From NCBI RefSeq assembly GCF_001468285.1, contig NZ_LNSB01000010.1, forward strand, positions 45,018 through 109,017: a stretch of DNA of 64,000 nucleotides, in the 5' to 3' direction. The translations under genes and the position numbers were made by a program. The notes under the pieces were generated by a model. That model worked only from the letters and a program-made list of their open reading frames with translations, did no database searches and was not told where the DNA came from. Positions 35,004 through 42,352 of the stretch are shown piece by piece; positions within the stretch are counted from its first letter, which is position 1, and every line of letters starts with the position of its first letter. Origin of the DNA: Sphingopyxis sp. HIX (GTDB lineage Bacteria; Pseudomonadota; Alphaproteobacteria; Sphingomonadales; Sphingomonadaceae).

Positions 35004-35747
35004 TTAACGCGGCAGCGCCATCAGGTTCGCGGTCGAGCTGTCCATGTCGCGCGCGTCCTCGATGAGCTTCAATTGCGAATCCCAGGCCTTGCTGGCCTCG
35101 ATCATGTCGACGAGGGCGACCGTCGCGGTGACGTTCGAGCCCTCGATCGAGCGGGTGATGACGCGCGCTTCGGGATCGTCGGGCAATATGCCGCCGCCCT
35201 TCACGCGGAAGAGGTTGTCGAGCCCCTTGACGATGTCCGAGCCCGTCGTGGTCGCGAGGCGCAGCCGGTCGACCTCCTGCGGATTTTCGGGATCGCCGCC
35301 GGCGGGCACGACGAAGACGCGGCCCTGCTCATCGATCTTGATCGAATCCGCGGGCGGGATGGTGACCGGGCCCTGCAGGCCCTGTACCGGATTGCCGTCG
35401 CCCGTGGTCAGCAGCCCGCTCGGCGACAGCTGCAGGTCGCCGCGGCGGGTATAGGCTTCCTCGCCGTTCGGCGCCTGGACGACGAGCATCGCGTCGCCGG
35501 CCATCGCGATGTCGAGGTCGCGCCCCGTCGCGGTGATCGTGCCGGCGCGCATGTCGGCGCCGACGACCTCTTCCGACGCCATCGCGCGCCCGCCGAGCCC
35601 ATTGCCGTGCAGCCACAAGGACTGCGCCTCGGCCATGTCGGCGCGAAAGCCCGGGGTTTGCGCGTTGGCGAGGTTGTTTGCGATCGCCGTCTGCCGGGCC
35701 ATGCTGCCCCGCATCGCGGTGAGGCTGGTATAGATGACGCGGTCCAT
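35004..35747 (-). CDS. flgF: Proximal rod protein FlgF
   Basis: A 247-residue rod protein: MDRVIYTSLTAMRGSMARQTAIANNLANAQTPGFRADMAEAQ at the N-terminus and SNVTATVALVDMIEASKAWDSQLKLI at the C-terminus. Its place before flgG and its rod-type length fix the name. Confidence 0.94.
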   Translation of the reverse strand: MDRVIYTSLTAMRGSMARQTAIANNLANAQTPGFRADMAEAQSLWLHGNGLGGRAMASEEVVGADMRAGTITATGRDLDIAMAGDAMLVVQAPNGEEAYTRRGDLQLSPSGLLTTGDGNPVQGLQGPVTIPPADSIKIDEQGRVFVVPAGGDPENPQEVDRLRLATTTGSDIVKGLDNLFRVKGGGILPDDPEARVITRSIEGSNVTATVALVDMIEASKAWDSQLKLIEDARDMDSSTANLMALPR

Positions 35748-35782
35748 GGGGATCCTTCCGGCAGGCGGCGGTTAGCGGATTA

Positions 35783-36610
35783 TCAGCGCAGGCCGATGAT
35801 CGTCTGGGTCAGCGCGGACGCGCCCTCGATCGCCTTTGCATTGGCCTGGAAATTGCGCTGCGCGGCGATCAGCATCACCAGTTCCTCGGTGATGTCGACG
35901 TTCGAACGTTCGAGTGCGCCCGAGCGGATCGTGCCCATCGGGCCGTTGGTCGCGGCGTCGATCGTCGGCGGGCCGCTGTCGCCGGTCGACTGCCAGTGCG
36001 CGTCGCCCACGGGGCGCAGCCCCTCCATCGCGGGGAAGGTCGCCATCGCGATCTTGCCGAGCACCTGCGTCGATCCGTCGGCGAAGGTCGCCGAGGCGAG
36101 GCCGTCGAGCCCGATCGAGACGTTGACCAGCGCCGCATCGGGATTGCCCGCCGCGTGCTGCGGCACGACGAAGTCGGTGGTCGAGGCAAGGTCGCGGCTG
36201 GTGACATTGCCGTCGGCGTCGACGGGCAGCAGCTGCAGCGTCGCGCCGGTCGAGTCGATCACGCGCCCGTCGTCGAGCGGCGTGAACGAGCCGTTGCGGG
36301 TGTAGGTAACCTGGTTGCGCGGCGGCTCGCCCTTCACGACGAACATGCCGTCGCCGATGATCGCCATGTCGAACGTCTTCTCGCTCGATTCATACGACCC
36401 CTGGGTGAACTGCTGGGTGATGCCGTTCAGGCGCGTGCCCTGCCCCGCGACCGTCTTGGCCGACTGGTTGGGCGAAGCGGCGAAGATGTCGCCGAACTGC
36501 GCCTTGCTGCGCTTGAAGCCGATCGAGCCGGCGTTGGCGATGTTGTTCGATACGACCGACATTTCGGTCTGGGCGCCCTTGAGGCCCGAAAGCGAGGTAT
36601 AGAAAGACAT
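35783..36610 (-). CDS. flgE: Flagellar hook protein FlgE, short form
   Basis: A 275-residue hook-family protein: SFYTSLSGLKGAQTEMSVVSNNIANAGSIGFKRSKAQFGDIFA at the start and SNVDITEELVMLIAAQRNFQANAKAIEGASALTQTI at the end. Enteric FlgE is about 400 residues; here the outer D2-type region is mostly missing, leaving the core domains. It is placed between flgD and flgF, as flgE normally is. Confidence 0.88.
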   Translation of the reverse strand: MSFYTSLSGLKGAQTEMSVVSNNIANAGSIGFKRSKAQFGDIFAASPNQSAKTVAGQGTRLNGITQQFTQGSYESSEKTFDMAIIGDGMFVVKGEPPRNQVTYTRNGSFTPLDDGRVIDSTGATLQLLPVDADGNVTSRDLASTTDFVVPQHAAGNPDAALVNVSIGLDGLASATFADGSTQVLGKIAMATFPAMEGLRPVGDAHWQSTGDSGPPTIDAATNGPMGTIRSGALERSNVDITEELVMLIAAQRNFQANAKAIEGASALTQTIIGLR

Positions 36611-36620
36611 GAAACGATCC

Positions 36621-36926
36621 TTACTGCTGGGTGGTGTCGGTGGGGGCGGGCGTGGTCGCCGCCTTGATGTCCTTGAGCAGCTGGGTCTGCGCCGTGAGCT
36701 GCTCGGAAATCTGCTGGAGCGTGGTGTTGGTCTCGGTGATCCCGGCGAGGCTGGAGAATTGCGCCATCTGCGCGACCATCTGCTGGTTATCGACCGGGTT
36801 GAACGGGTCCTGCTGGCTCAGCTGCGCGGTCATCAGACGCAGGAAGTCCTGCTGCCCCATCTGGTTCGCGGTTCCCGGCGGGTTGATCACCGGGTTGCTG
36901 TTGTTGGTGATGCTGTTCACGGCCAT
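36621..36926 (-). CDS. flgD: Hook-capping protein FlgD, N-terminal domain only
   Basis: A 101-residue protein matching only the conserved N-terminal part of FlgD: MGQQDFLRLMTAQLSQQDPFNPVDNQQMVAQMAQFSSLAGI. The C-terminal Tudor/Ig-like half of typical FlgD (about 220 residues in total) is absent; the tail is a short Thr/Pro-rich stretch. It sits between flgC and flgE with no remnant coding sequence, so it looks like natural reduction and not a frameshift. Confidence 0.88.
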   Translation of the reverse strand: MAVNSITNNSNPVINPPGTANQMGQQDFLRLMTAQLSQQDPFNPVDNQQMVAQMAQFSSLAGITETNTTLQQISEQLTAQTQLLKDIKAATTPAPTDTTQQ

Positions 36927-36927
36927 C

Positions 36928-37338
36928 TTACTGTCCCATCCTGAGGGTTTCGTTGATCAGGCCCTTGGCGGTTTCCAGGACCTGGACATTGTTCTGATAC
37001 TGCCGGGCGGTCTCGACCATCTCGACCAGCTCGGCGGCACTATCGACCGCGGCTTCCCAGACATTGCCGTCGGCATCGGCCAGCGGATTGTTGGGATCGT
37101 GCTTCTTGGTCGGGGTCATCTTGGTCTGCGTGACCTGGTCGACCTGGACCGTCGCGCGGCCCTGTTCGTCCATCACGGTGCGGAACACCGGCTTCATCGC
37201 GCGATAGGCGGTCGCCTCGCTGCCCGCCGTGGTCCCGGCATTGGCCAGGTTCGACGCGGTGGTGTTGAGGCGGACGAGCTGCGCCGACATCGCGCGGCCG
37301 CTGATGTCGAAGACCGAGAGCGAGCCGTTCATGGTCAT
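36928..37338 (-). CDS. flgC: Proximal rod protein FlgC
   Basis: A 136-residue rod protein: SLSVFDISGRAMSAQLVRLNTTASNLANAGT at the N-terminus, KKHDPNNPLADADGNV in the middle and VEMVETARQYQNNVQVLETAKGLI at the end. The start overlaps the flgB stop. Confidence 0.95.
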   Translation of the reverse strand: MTMNGSLSVFDISGRAMSAQLVRLNTTASNLANAGTTAGSEATAYRAMKPVFRTVMDEQGRATVQVDQVTQTKMTPTKKHDPNNPLADADGNVWEAAVDSAAELVEMVETARQYQNNVQVLETAKGLINETLRMGQ

Positions 37339-37673
37339 TCGCCCTTCAGCGCGCGGGTCAGCGTGTTGACGCGCCCCGACAGGAAAGAGAGGCTCGAGCG
37401 ATAGGCGAGCGCGTTTTCGGCAAAGGCGGTCTGCTCGGTCGCCATTTCGACGGTGTTGCCGTCGAGCGAGGACTGGACGGGCACGCGATAGGAAATCGCG
37501 CCCTGCATGTCGCCGCCCTGCTGCGCGAGGTCGAGCGCCTTCGAGAAATCGATGTCGCGCGCCTTGTAACCGGGCGTCGCGGCGTTGGCGATGTTCGACG
37601 CCAGCATCATCATGCGCTGGCTGCGCAGCTGAAGCGCGCTGGCGTGGATGCCAAAGAGCTTTTCGGATGCCAT
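37335..37673 (-). CDS. flgB: Proximal rod protein FlgB
   Basis: A 112-residue rod protein with LFGIHASALQLRSQRMMMLASNIANAATPGYKARDIDF and the C-terminal helix of the family. First gene of flgBCDEFGHIJKL; a sigma-54 promoter lies 72 bp upstream. The ATG at 37673 is preferred over the open frame upstream, which would begin before the transcription start. Confidence 0.95.
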   Translation of the reverse strand: MASEKLFGIHASALQLRSQRMMMLASNIANAATPGYKARDIDFSKALDLAQQGGDMQGAISYRVPVQSSLDGNTVEMATEQTAFAENALAYRSSLSFLSGRVNTLTRALKGE

Positions 37674-37744
37674 AGCCTTAATCCTTCCTCCGCCGTCCCG
37701 TCCGGCACCGGCCGGCGCAGACGCGCGGAAACACCAAGGCATGA

Positions 37745-37760
37745 TGCAATGGGCGTGCCA
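37745..37760 (-). promoter_or_regulatory. Sigma-54 promoter of flgBCDEFGHIJKL
   Basis: On the minus strand TGGCAC-N5-TTGCA, the same consensus as the fliE promoter. It is the only promoter seen for the whole flgB-flgL run of closely spaced or overlapping genes. Confidence 0.9.
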
Positions 37761-37834
37761 AAATGATTTTCTGGCCGGAAATCAGCGTGAAACAGGCGAT
37801 TGCCGACGGCCCGATTTCGGCCTGACGCGCGGCG

Positions 37835-37848
37835 GTCAAAAATCTGAC
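37835..37848. promoter_or_regulatory. Candidate activator (enhancer) site between flgB and flgA promoters
   Basis: Palindrome GTCA-N6-TGAC. It lies 74 bp from the flgB sigma-54 promoter and 43 bp from the flgA one, on divergent sides, so one bound activator could serve both. Inferred. Confidence 0.4.
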
Positions 37849-37891
37849 GGCCCCCTGCCACCAGTCCCCGAACCCCGCGGCAAAGCGCGAC

Positions 37892-37907
37892 TGGCACGCA
37901 TCCTGCA
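37892..37907 (+). promoter_or_regulatory. Sigma-54 promoter of flgA
   Basis: TGGCAC-N5-CTGCA, one base off the -12 consensus. Transcription would begin near 37918, just before the AAGGAGA at 37933 that serves the flgA GTG. Confidence 0.8.
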
Positions 37908-37946
37908 ATCCTGCGAGCGACCATTTTGGACCGAAGGAGATGGGTC

Positions 37947-38453
37947 GTGAACCGCAAGATCATAATGGGCATCGCCGCCTTTGCCGCCGCTATCCCCGCC
38001 GCATCGGCGCAGCAGGCCAGCGAGGACTGGCAGACGATCGACGTGCTGACCGCGATGGTGGCCAATGCGATGGGGCGCACCGCGACCCCGATCGACCGCC
38101 GCATCAAGCTCGCGCGTTGCCCCGAGCAGGCCTCGGTCACCGCGATCGACGCCAATGCGCTCGCGGTGCGCTGTCCCTCGCTCGGCTGGCGGCTGCGCGT
38201 GCCGATGAGCGGCCCCGCGGGCGCCAGCGCCGCGGGCGGCTTCGTCGCCAAACCCGCCGCCGCCTCGCCCGCCATCCGCCGCGGCGACAATGTCCGCGTG
38301 ACGATCGAAACCGAAAGCTTCGCGATCAGCTATGCCGCCACCGCGACGCAGGACGGCCGCGTCGGCGAGCTCATCGCGCTCAAGGGCAGCGATCCCAAAT
38401 CGAGCCTCAGCGCCATCGTCACCGGCCCCGGCCGCGCGCGCCTCGCCGACTGA
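37947..38453 (+). CDS. flgA: P-ring assembly chaperone FlgA
   Basis: A 168-residue periplasmic protein with signal peptide (IIMGIAAFAAAIPAASAQQ) and a C-terminal SAF-like domain: PAIRRGDNVRVTIETESFAISYAATATQDGRVGELIAL. FlgA helps P-ring assembly. GTG start at 37947 with AAGGAGA upstream. Divergent from flgB and followed by a terminator. Confidence 0.9.
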   Translation: MNRKIIMGIAAFAAAIPAASAQQASEDWQTIDVLTAMVANAMGRTATPIDRRIKLARCPEQASVTAIDANALAVRCPSLGWRLRVPMSGPAGASAAGGFVAKPAAASPAIRRGDNVRVTIETESFAISYAATATQDGRVGELIALKGSDPKSSLSAIVTGPGRARLAD

Positions 38454-38474
38454 CGCCCCTTCGCCGAATAATCA

Positions 38475-38554
38475 CCGTCATCCCGGCGAAGGCCGGGATC
38501 TCACCCTCTCGCCATTATCCACCGGCGAGATCCCGGCCTTCGCCGGGATGACGG
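38475..38554. repeat. Perfect 28-bp inverted repeat, sphingomonad-type intergenic element
   Basis: Arms 38475-38502 and 38527-38554 are exact reverse complements, each with core CATCCCGGCGAAGGCCGGGA; each arm is itself partly self-complementary. It lies between flgA and its terminator. Elements of this sequence type are scattered in many sphingomonad genomes. Confidence 0.85.
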
Positions 38555-38572
38555 ACGTAGAAACCCTGCCCT

Positions 38573-38613
38573 GGCCCGGTGGCTGTCGGTTTTCCGACGC
38601 CGCCGGGCCTTTT
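38573..38613 (+). terminator. Terminator after flgA
   Basis: Hairpin with outer stem GGCCCGG/CCGGGCC and inner GTCGG/CCGAC, closed by a U-rich TTTT run. It separates flgA from the flgM unit, which starts from its own promoter 25 bp on. Confidence 0.75.
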
Positions 38614-38637
38614 CTTATCTTTTTCGCGAAACGCGCC

Positions 38638-38664
38638 TTAATCGCCCGCGCACCCCGCCGTTAA
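38638..38664 (+). promoter_or_regulatory. Sigma-28 (FliA) promoter of flgM
   Basis: TTAA-N15-GCCGTTAA, matching the fliD promoter exactly in both boxes. It lies 57 bp before the flgM ATG. Confidence 0.82.
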
Positions 38665-38721
38665 AGCCCCTGTAAGCGCCGCGTCGATTTTCCGACGGCG
38701 GCCTTCGGAAAGGAGGCGCAT

Positions 38722-39024
38722 ATGACGGGAGACGGCAAGATCGGATTGCAGGTCGGCAATGTCGTGCGCCTCGGCGCCGTGCGCAAACTCACCTCCGCCA
38801 CCACCGAGGAAAAATCCGCCGCGACGCCGCGCCCGGCGCAGGACGTCGCCGCGAGCGCCAGCCTGATCACCCGCGCCGCCGATATCGCCAGCCAGCCGGT
38901 GCCGGTCGACCATGGCCGCGTCGCCGCGATCCGCGAGGCGATCGCGGGCGGCAGCTACCGGCTCGACCCCGCCGCCACCGCGCGCGCGATGCTGCAGTTC
39001 CATGCAGGCGGCGCCGACGCATGA
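38722..39024 (+). CDS. flgM: Anti-sigma-28 factor FlgM
   Basis: A 100-residue FlgM. The C-terminal sigma-28 binding region is clear: VDHGRVAAIREAIAGGSYRLDPAATARAMLQF. FlgM holds FliA inactive until it is exported through the finished hook. Its own sigma-28 promoter makes it part of a negative feedback loop. The stop overlaps the start of the FlgN-like gene. Confidence 0.9.
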   Translation: MTGDGKIGLQVGNVVRLGAVRKLTSATTEEKSAATPRPAQDVAASASLITRAADIASQPVPVDHGRVAAIREAIAGGSYRLDPAATARAMLQFHAGGADA

Positions 39025-39326
39025 TGATGCAGATGGACGAGGTACAGGCGCAGCTCGACGCGCTGGTCGAGGCGCTGGACGGGCACGACGCCGGCGCGAT
39101 CGTCGCCGCGACCGAGGCGCTGGCGACGGCGGTGATCCTGTTCAAGGGCGCCAAGGTCCCGCCGGGGCGCGAGGAGCATGCGCGGATGCTGATCGACAAG
39201 GTCCTCCGCAAGCTCGAGGCCGCCGCGATCCGCGTCAACATCCTCAAGGACTGGACGCGTCAGAGGATTGACAACGGCCATGCGCTGCGCGGAACGCGGT
39301 CGCAAGGGATCGCGCTGAGCTACTAG
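39021..39326 (+). CDS. FlgN-like export chaperone
   Basis: A 101-residue helical protein (MDEVQAQLDALVEALDGHDAGAIVAATEALATAV, then LRKLEAAAIRVNILKDWTRQRIDNG). The overlap with flgM (ATGATG across the flgM stop), size and helical character fit FlgN, the chaperone for FlgK and FlgL. FlgN is poorly conserved, so the call is mainly by position. The coding sequence contains a GTCA-N6-TGAC palindrome (39259-39272). Confidence 0.6.
   Translation: MMMQMDEVQAQLDALVEALDGHDAGAIVAATEALATAVILFKGAKVPPGREEHARMLIDKVLRKLEAAAIRVNILKDWTRQRIDNGHALRGTRSQGIALSY
39259..39272. promoter_or_regulatory. Candidate activator (enhancer) site for the transglycosylase-flhA-fliA promoter
   Basis: Palindrome GTCA-N6-TGAC inside the FlgN-like coding sequence, 86 bp before the sigma-54 promoter at 39359. 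Same motif as at 37835. Inferred. Confidence 0.35.
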
Positions 39327-39358
39327 TTAACCAAAGAAACCCGCGCCTTTCGGGCGAA

Positions 39359-39374
39359 TGGCACGATGATTGCT
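39359..39374 (+). promoter_or_regulatory. Sigma-54 promoter of the transglycosylase-flhA-fliA unit
   Basis: TGGCAC-N5-TTGCT with standard GG/GC spacing. It overlaps the in-frame ATG at 39366, which therefore cannot be the translation start; the ATG at 39408 is downstream of the expected transcription start. Confidence 0.85.
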
Positions 39375-39407
39375 TTTGGTCTGCTGAATGCAGCGAGACC
39401 GAAAGCC

Positions 39408-40235
39408 ATGACGACGATCAACAGCAGTGCAGCCGGCGGCGCAGCCTCCCCCGTGATGACGGCGGTGCAGGATGCGTCGGCGCGCACGGGCATCGACTTC
39501 GACTATCTGGTCGACGTCGCGCGCGTCGAAAGCGGGTTCAACCCGACCGCGCAGGCCTCGACCTCGTCGGCGCGCGGCCTCTATCAGTTCACGCGCTCGA
39601 CCTGGCTCGCGACGCTCGACCGCCATGGCGCCGACCATGGCCTTGGCTGGGCCGCGAACGCGATCGGCCGCGACGCGTCGGGCCGCCTCACCGTCACCGA
39701 CCCGACCTTGCGCCAGCAGATCATGGACCTGCGCGACGATCCCGCCGCTTCGGCCGCGATGGCTGCGGCCTTCACCTCGGACAACCGCGCCTATGTCGAA
39801 AGCCGCATCGGCCGCGCCGCCGAGCCGGTCGACCTCTATCTCGCGCATTTCCTCGGCAGCGGCGGCGCGGTCAAATTCCTGACCGCGATGGCGACCGACC
39901 CCGACCAGCCCGGCGCGGCGATGCTGCCCGACGCTGCCGCGGCCAACCGCTCGATCTTCTACGCGTCCGACGGCAGCATGCGCAGCCTGCAGGACATTCG
40001 CGAACGCTTCCGCGCCAAGCTCGACGCGGGCGGCGCCCCCGGCTTCATGCCCGGCGGCGGCGCCACCCCGCCCGCCAATCCCGACTGGCGCATGCAGATG
40101 GCCAGCGCCAGCGGCACCCAGGGCGGACGCCCGCCGCTCCCGATGATGGATATCCAGCCGATGCCCAAAAAACTCTCGATGGGCTTCGCCGCCCAGGCCT
40201 ATCAGCGCCTCGCCTCCTTGGGAGGTAATGCGTGA
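39408..40235 (+). CDS. Lytic transglycosylase (SLT domain), flagellar
   Basis: A 275-residue protein with a goose-lysozyme/SLT fold near the N-terminus: VARVESGFNPTAQASTSSARGLYQFTRSTW, with catalytic Glu at about 41, and a Pro/Gly-rich C-terminal tail. No classical signal peptide, so it may leave by the flagellar export route as FlgJ does. It fills the muramidase role missing from the short FlgJ: opening peptidoglycan for the rod. First gene of a sigma-54 unit; its stop overlaps the flhA GTG. Confidence 0.88.
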   Translation: MTTINSSAAGGAASPVMTAVQDASARTGIDFDYLVDVARVESGFNPTAQASTSSARGLYQFTRSTWLATLDRHGADHGLGWAANAIGRDASGRLTVTDPTLRQQIMDLRDDPAASAAMAAAFTSDNRAYVESRIGRAAEPVDLYLAHFLGSGGAVKFLTAMATDPDQPGAAMLPDAAAANRSIFYASDGSMRSLQDIRERFRAKLDAGGAPGFMPGGGATPPANPDWRMQMASASGTQGGRPPLPMMDIQPMPKKLSMGFAAQAYQRLASLGGNA

Positions 40236-42352
40236 CCGCGATGCCGAGCATGAAGCAGGCGGGCCGCTTCGCCGGCGCCGCGGCGCTGCCCGCGGGCATG
40301 CTGATCCTCGTCGCACTGATGGTGATCCCGGTTTCGCCGCTGATCCTCGACATCAGCTTCGTCGCCAACATCATGATCAGCCTCGCGGTGCTGATGGTCG
40401 CGCTGTCGGCCGCGAAGCCGCTCGACTTTTCGGCCTTCCCGACCGTCCTCCTCCTCACCACCCTCTTCCGCCTCGCGCTCAACGTCGCCTCGACGCGCGT
40501 CGTGCTCGTCCACGGGCACGAGGGCACCCACGCCGCGGGCCATGTGATCGAGGCGTTCGGCCAAGTGCTGATCGGCGGCGATTATATCGTCGGCCTGTTC
40601 GTCTTCGTCGTGCTGATGATCATCAACATGGTCGTGATCACCAAGGGCGCGGGCCGCGTCTCCGAAGTGTCGGCGCGCTTCACCCTCGACGCCCTCCCCG
40701 GCAAGCAGATGGCGATCGACGCCGACCTCAACGCCGGCCTGCTCACCCCCGACGAAGCCAAGGCGCGCCGCCAGGAAGTCGCGACCGAGGCCGATTTCTA
40801 CGGCTCGATGGACGGTGCCTCGAAATTCGTGAAGGGCGACGCGGTCGCGGGCCTGCTGATCCTGTTCGTCAACATCGTCGGCGGGCTGATCCTCGGCGTG
40901 TTCAGCCATGGGCTGAGCTTCTCCGAAGCCGGCAGCACCTATGTCACGCTCGCGATCGGCGACGCGCTCGTCGCGCAGATCCCGGCGCTTTTGCTGTCGA
41001 TCGCCGCCGCCGCGATCGTCACCCGCGTCACCTCGCCGCTCAACCTCAGCGACCAGATCGGCAGCCAGTTCGCCGCGCCGCACATCTGGTTCGCGGTCGG
41101 TGGCGTGCTCCTCGTCCTCGGCCTCGTCCCCGCGATGCCGCAGATGCTGATCCTGCCCGCCGCGGCGCTGTCGCTCGCGATGGGCTGGCAGCTGCGCAAG
41201 GCGGCCGCCAGCGCCGCGATCGTCGCCGCCGAACCCGCCGCGCCGCCCGCCGACCCGCACCTCATCGACTGGGCGGACGTCAGCGAAGGCAGCGCCTGCC
41301 AGCTCGAGATCGGCTATGCGCTCGTCGCGCTGGTCGACGAACGCAAGGGCGCGCCGCTGATGGGCCGCATCACCGGCATCCGCCGCCAGCTGTCGAAGGA
41401 ACTCGGCTTCGTCGTCCCCGCGGTCAAGGTCAGCGACGACTTGTCCTTGCCCGGCAACGTCTATCGCATCTCGGTCGCCGGGGTGATCGTCGGCGAGGAC
41501 GAGGTCTTCCCCAACGAAATGCTCGCGCTCGATTCGGGCGACCTCGTCACCAAGGTCGCGGGCCGCCCGTGCAAGGACCCGACCTTCGGGCTCGACGCCC
41601 TCTGGATTCCCCGCGCGGCACAGAACGACGCGATCGCCGCCGGCTATACCGTCGTCGATCCCGCCACCGTCGTCGCGACGCACCTCAACAACAGCATCGT
41701 CGGATCGGCGTCGGACCTGTTCGGCATCGACGACGCGCAGGCGCTGGTCGACAATCTCAAGGCGCATTATCCGCAGCTCGCGGCCAGCCTCACCCCGACC
41801 GGCTTCCCCCTCCCGCGCATCGCCAGCCTTTGCAAGACCTTGCTGATCGAGCGCATCCCCTTGCGCGATTTCCGCAAGATCGCCGAGGCGATGGTTGCGA
41901 TGTCGGGGCAGCCGCTCGGCGAGACCGAACTGGTCGAGGCGGTGCGCCAGCGCATCGGCGCGCTGATCGTCCAGACGATCGTGCCCAGCCGCATGCCGCT
42001 CCCCGTCGTCACCTTTACGCCCGAGATCGAGATGCTGCTCAACCAGGCGGTGCGCGCCAATCCCGGCGCCGACTGGCCGTTCGAGCATGGCCTCGCGATG
42101 AAGATCATCGACCAGGTCGGCCAGGCGGTCGAGCCCCTGCTCCTTTCGACCCGCAGCTTCGCGCTGGTCGCGTCGCCGATCTGCCGGCCTGCGCTGTCGC
42201 GGCTGGTGCGCGCGACCTTCCCCGACGTCGCGGTCATTTCCTACCTCGAAATCCCGGCGACCAAGGCGACCGAGATCGTCGCGACGATCGGCGCCGAAGT
42301 CCCCCGCCTCGAAAGCGCCGACCAGATGAAGGACCATCATCATGAGAATTGA
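40232..42352 (+). CDS. flhA: Flagellar export gate protein FlhA
   Basis: The 706-residue main export gate protein. The N-terminal half has about eight TM helices; the FHIPEP signature lies in VALSAAKPLDFSAFPTVLLLTTLFRLALNVASTR and the loop with FTLDALPGKQMAIDADLNAGLL. The C-terminal half is the cytoplasmic nonameric ring. GTG start at 40232 with GGAGG 6 nt upstream. The end overlaps fliA; flhF and flhG, which often follow, are absent. Confidence 0.97.
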   Translation: MTAMPSMKQAGRFAGAAALPAGMLILVALMVIPVSPLILDISFVANIMISLAVLMVALSAAKPLDFSAFPTVLLLTTLFRLALNVASTRVVLVHGHEGTHAAGHVIEAFGQVLIGGDYIVGLFVFVVLMIINMVVITKGAGRVSEVSARFTLDALPGKQMAIDADLNAGLLTPDEAKARRQEVATEADFYGSMDGASKFVKGDAVAGLLILFVNIVGGLILGVFSHGLSFSEAGSTYVTLAIGDALVAQIPALLLSIAAAAIVTRVTSPLNLSDQIGSQFAAPHIWFAVGGVLLVLGLVPAMPQMLILPAAALSLAMGWQLRKAAASAAIVAAEPAAPPADPHLIDWADVSEGSACQLEIGYALVALVDERKGAPLMGRITGIRRQLSKELGFVVPAVKVSDDLSLPGNVYRISVAGVIVGEDEVFPNEMLALDSGDLVTKVAGRPCKDPTFGLDALWIPRAAQNDAIAAGYTVVDPATVVATHLNNSIVGSASDLFGIDDAQALVDNLKAHYPQLAASLTPTGFPLPRIASLCKTLLIERIPLRDFRKIAEAMVAMSGQPLGETELVEAVRQRIGALIVQTIVPSRMPLPVVTFTPEIEMLLNQAVRANPGADWPFEHGLAMKIIDQVGQAVEPLLLSTRSFALVASPICRPALSRLVRATFPDVAVISYLEIPATKATEIVATIGAEVPRLESADQMKDHHHEN

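Noticed and set aside
36621..36926. Frameshift or pseudogene explanation for the short flgD
   Set aside because: The neighbouring genes are 1 and 10 bp away, leaving no room for a lost C-terminal half.
39366..39407. In-frame N-terminal extension of the lytic transglycosylase from the ATG at 39366
   Set aside because: This ATG lies inside the sigma-54 promoter, upstream of the expected transcript start.
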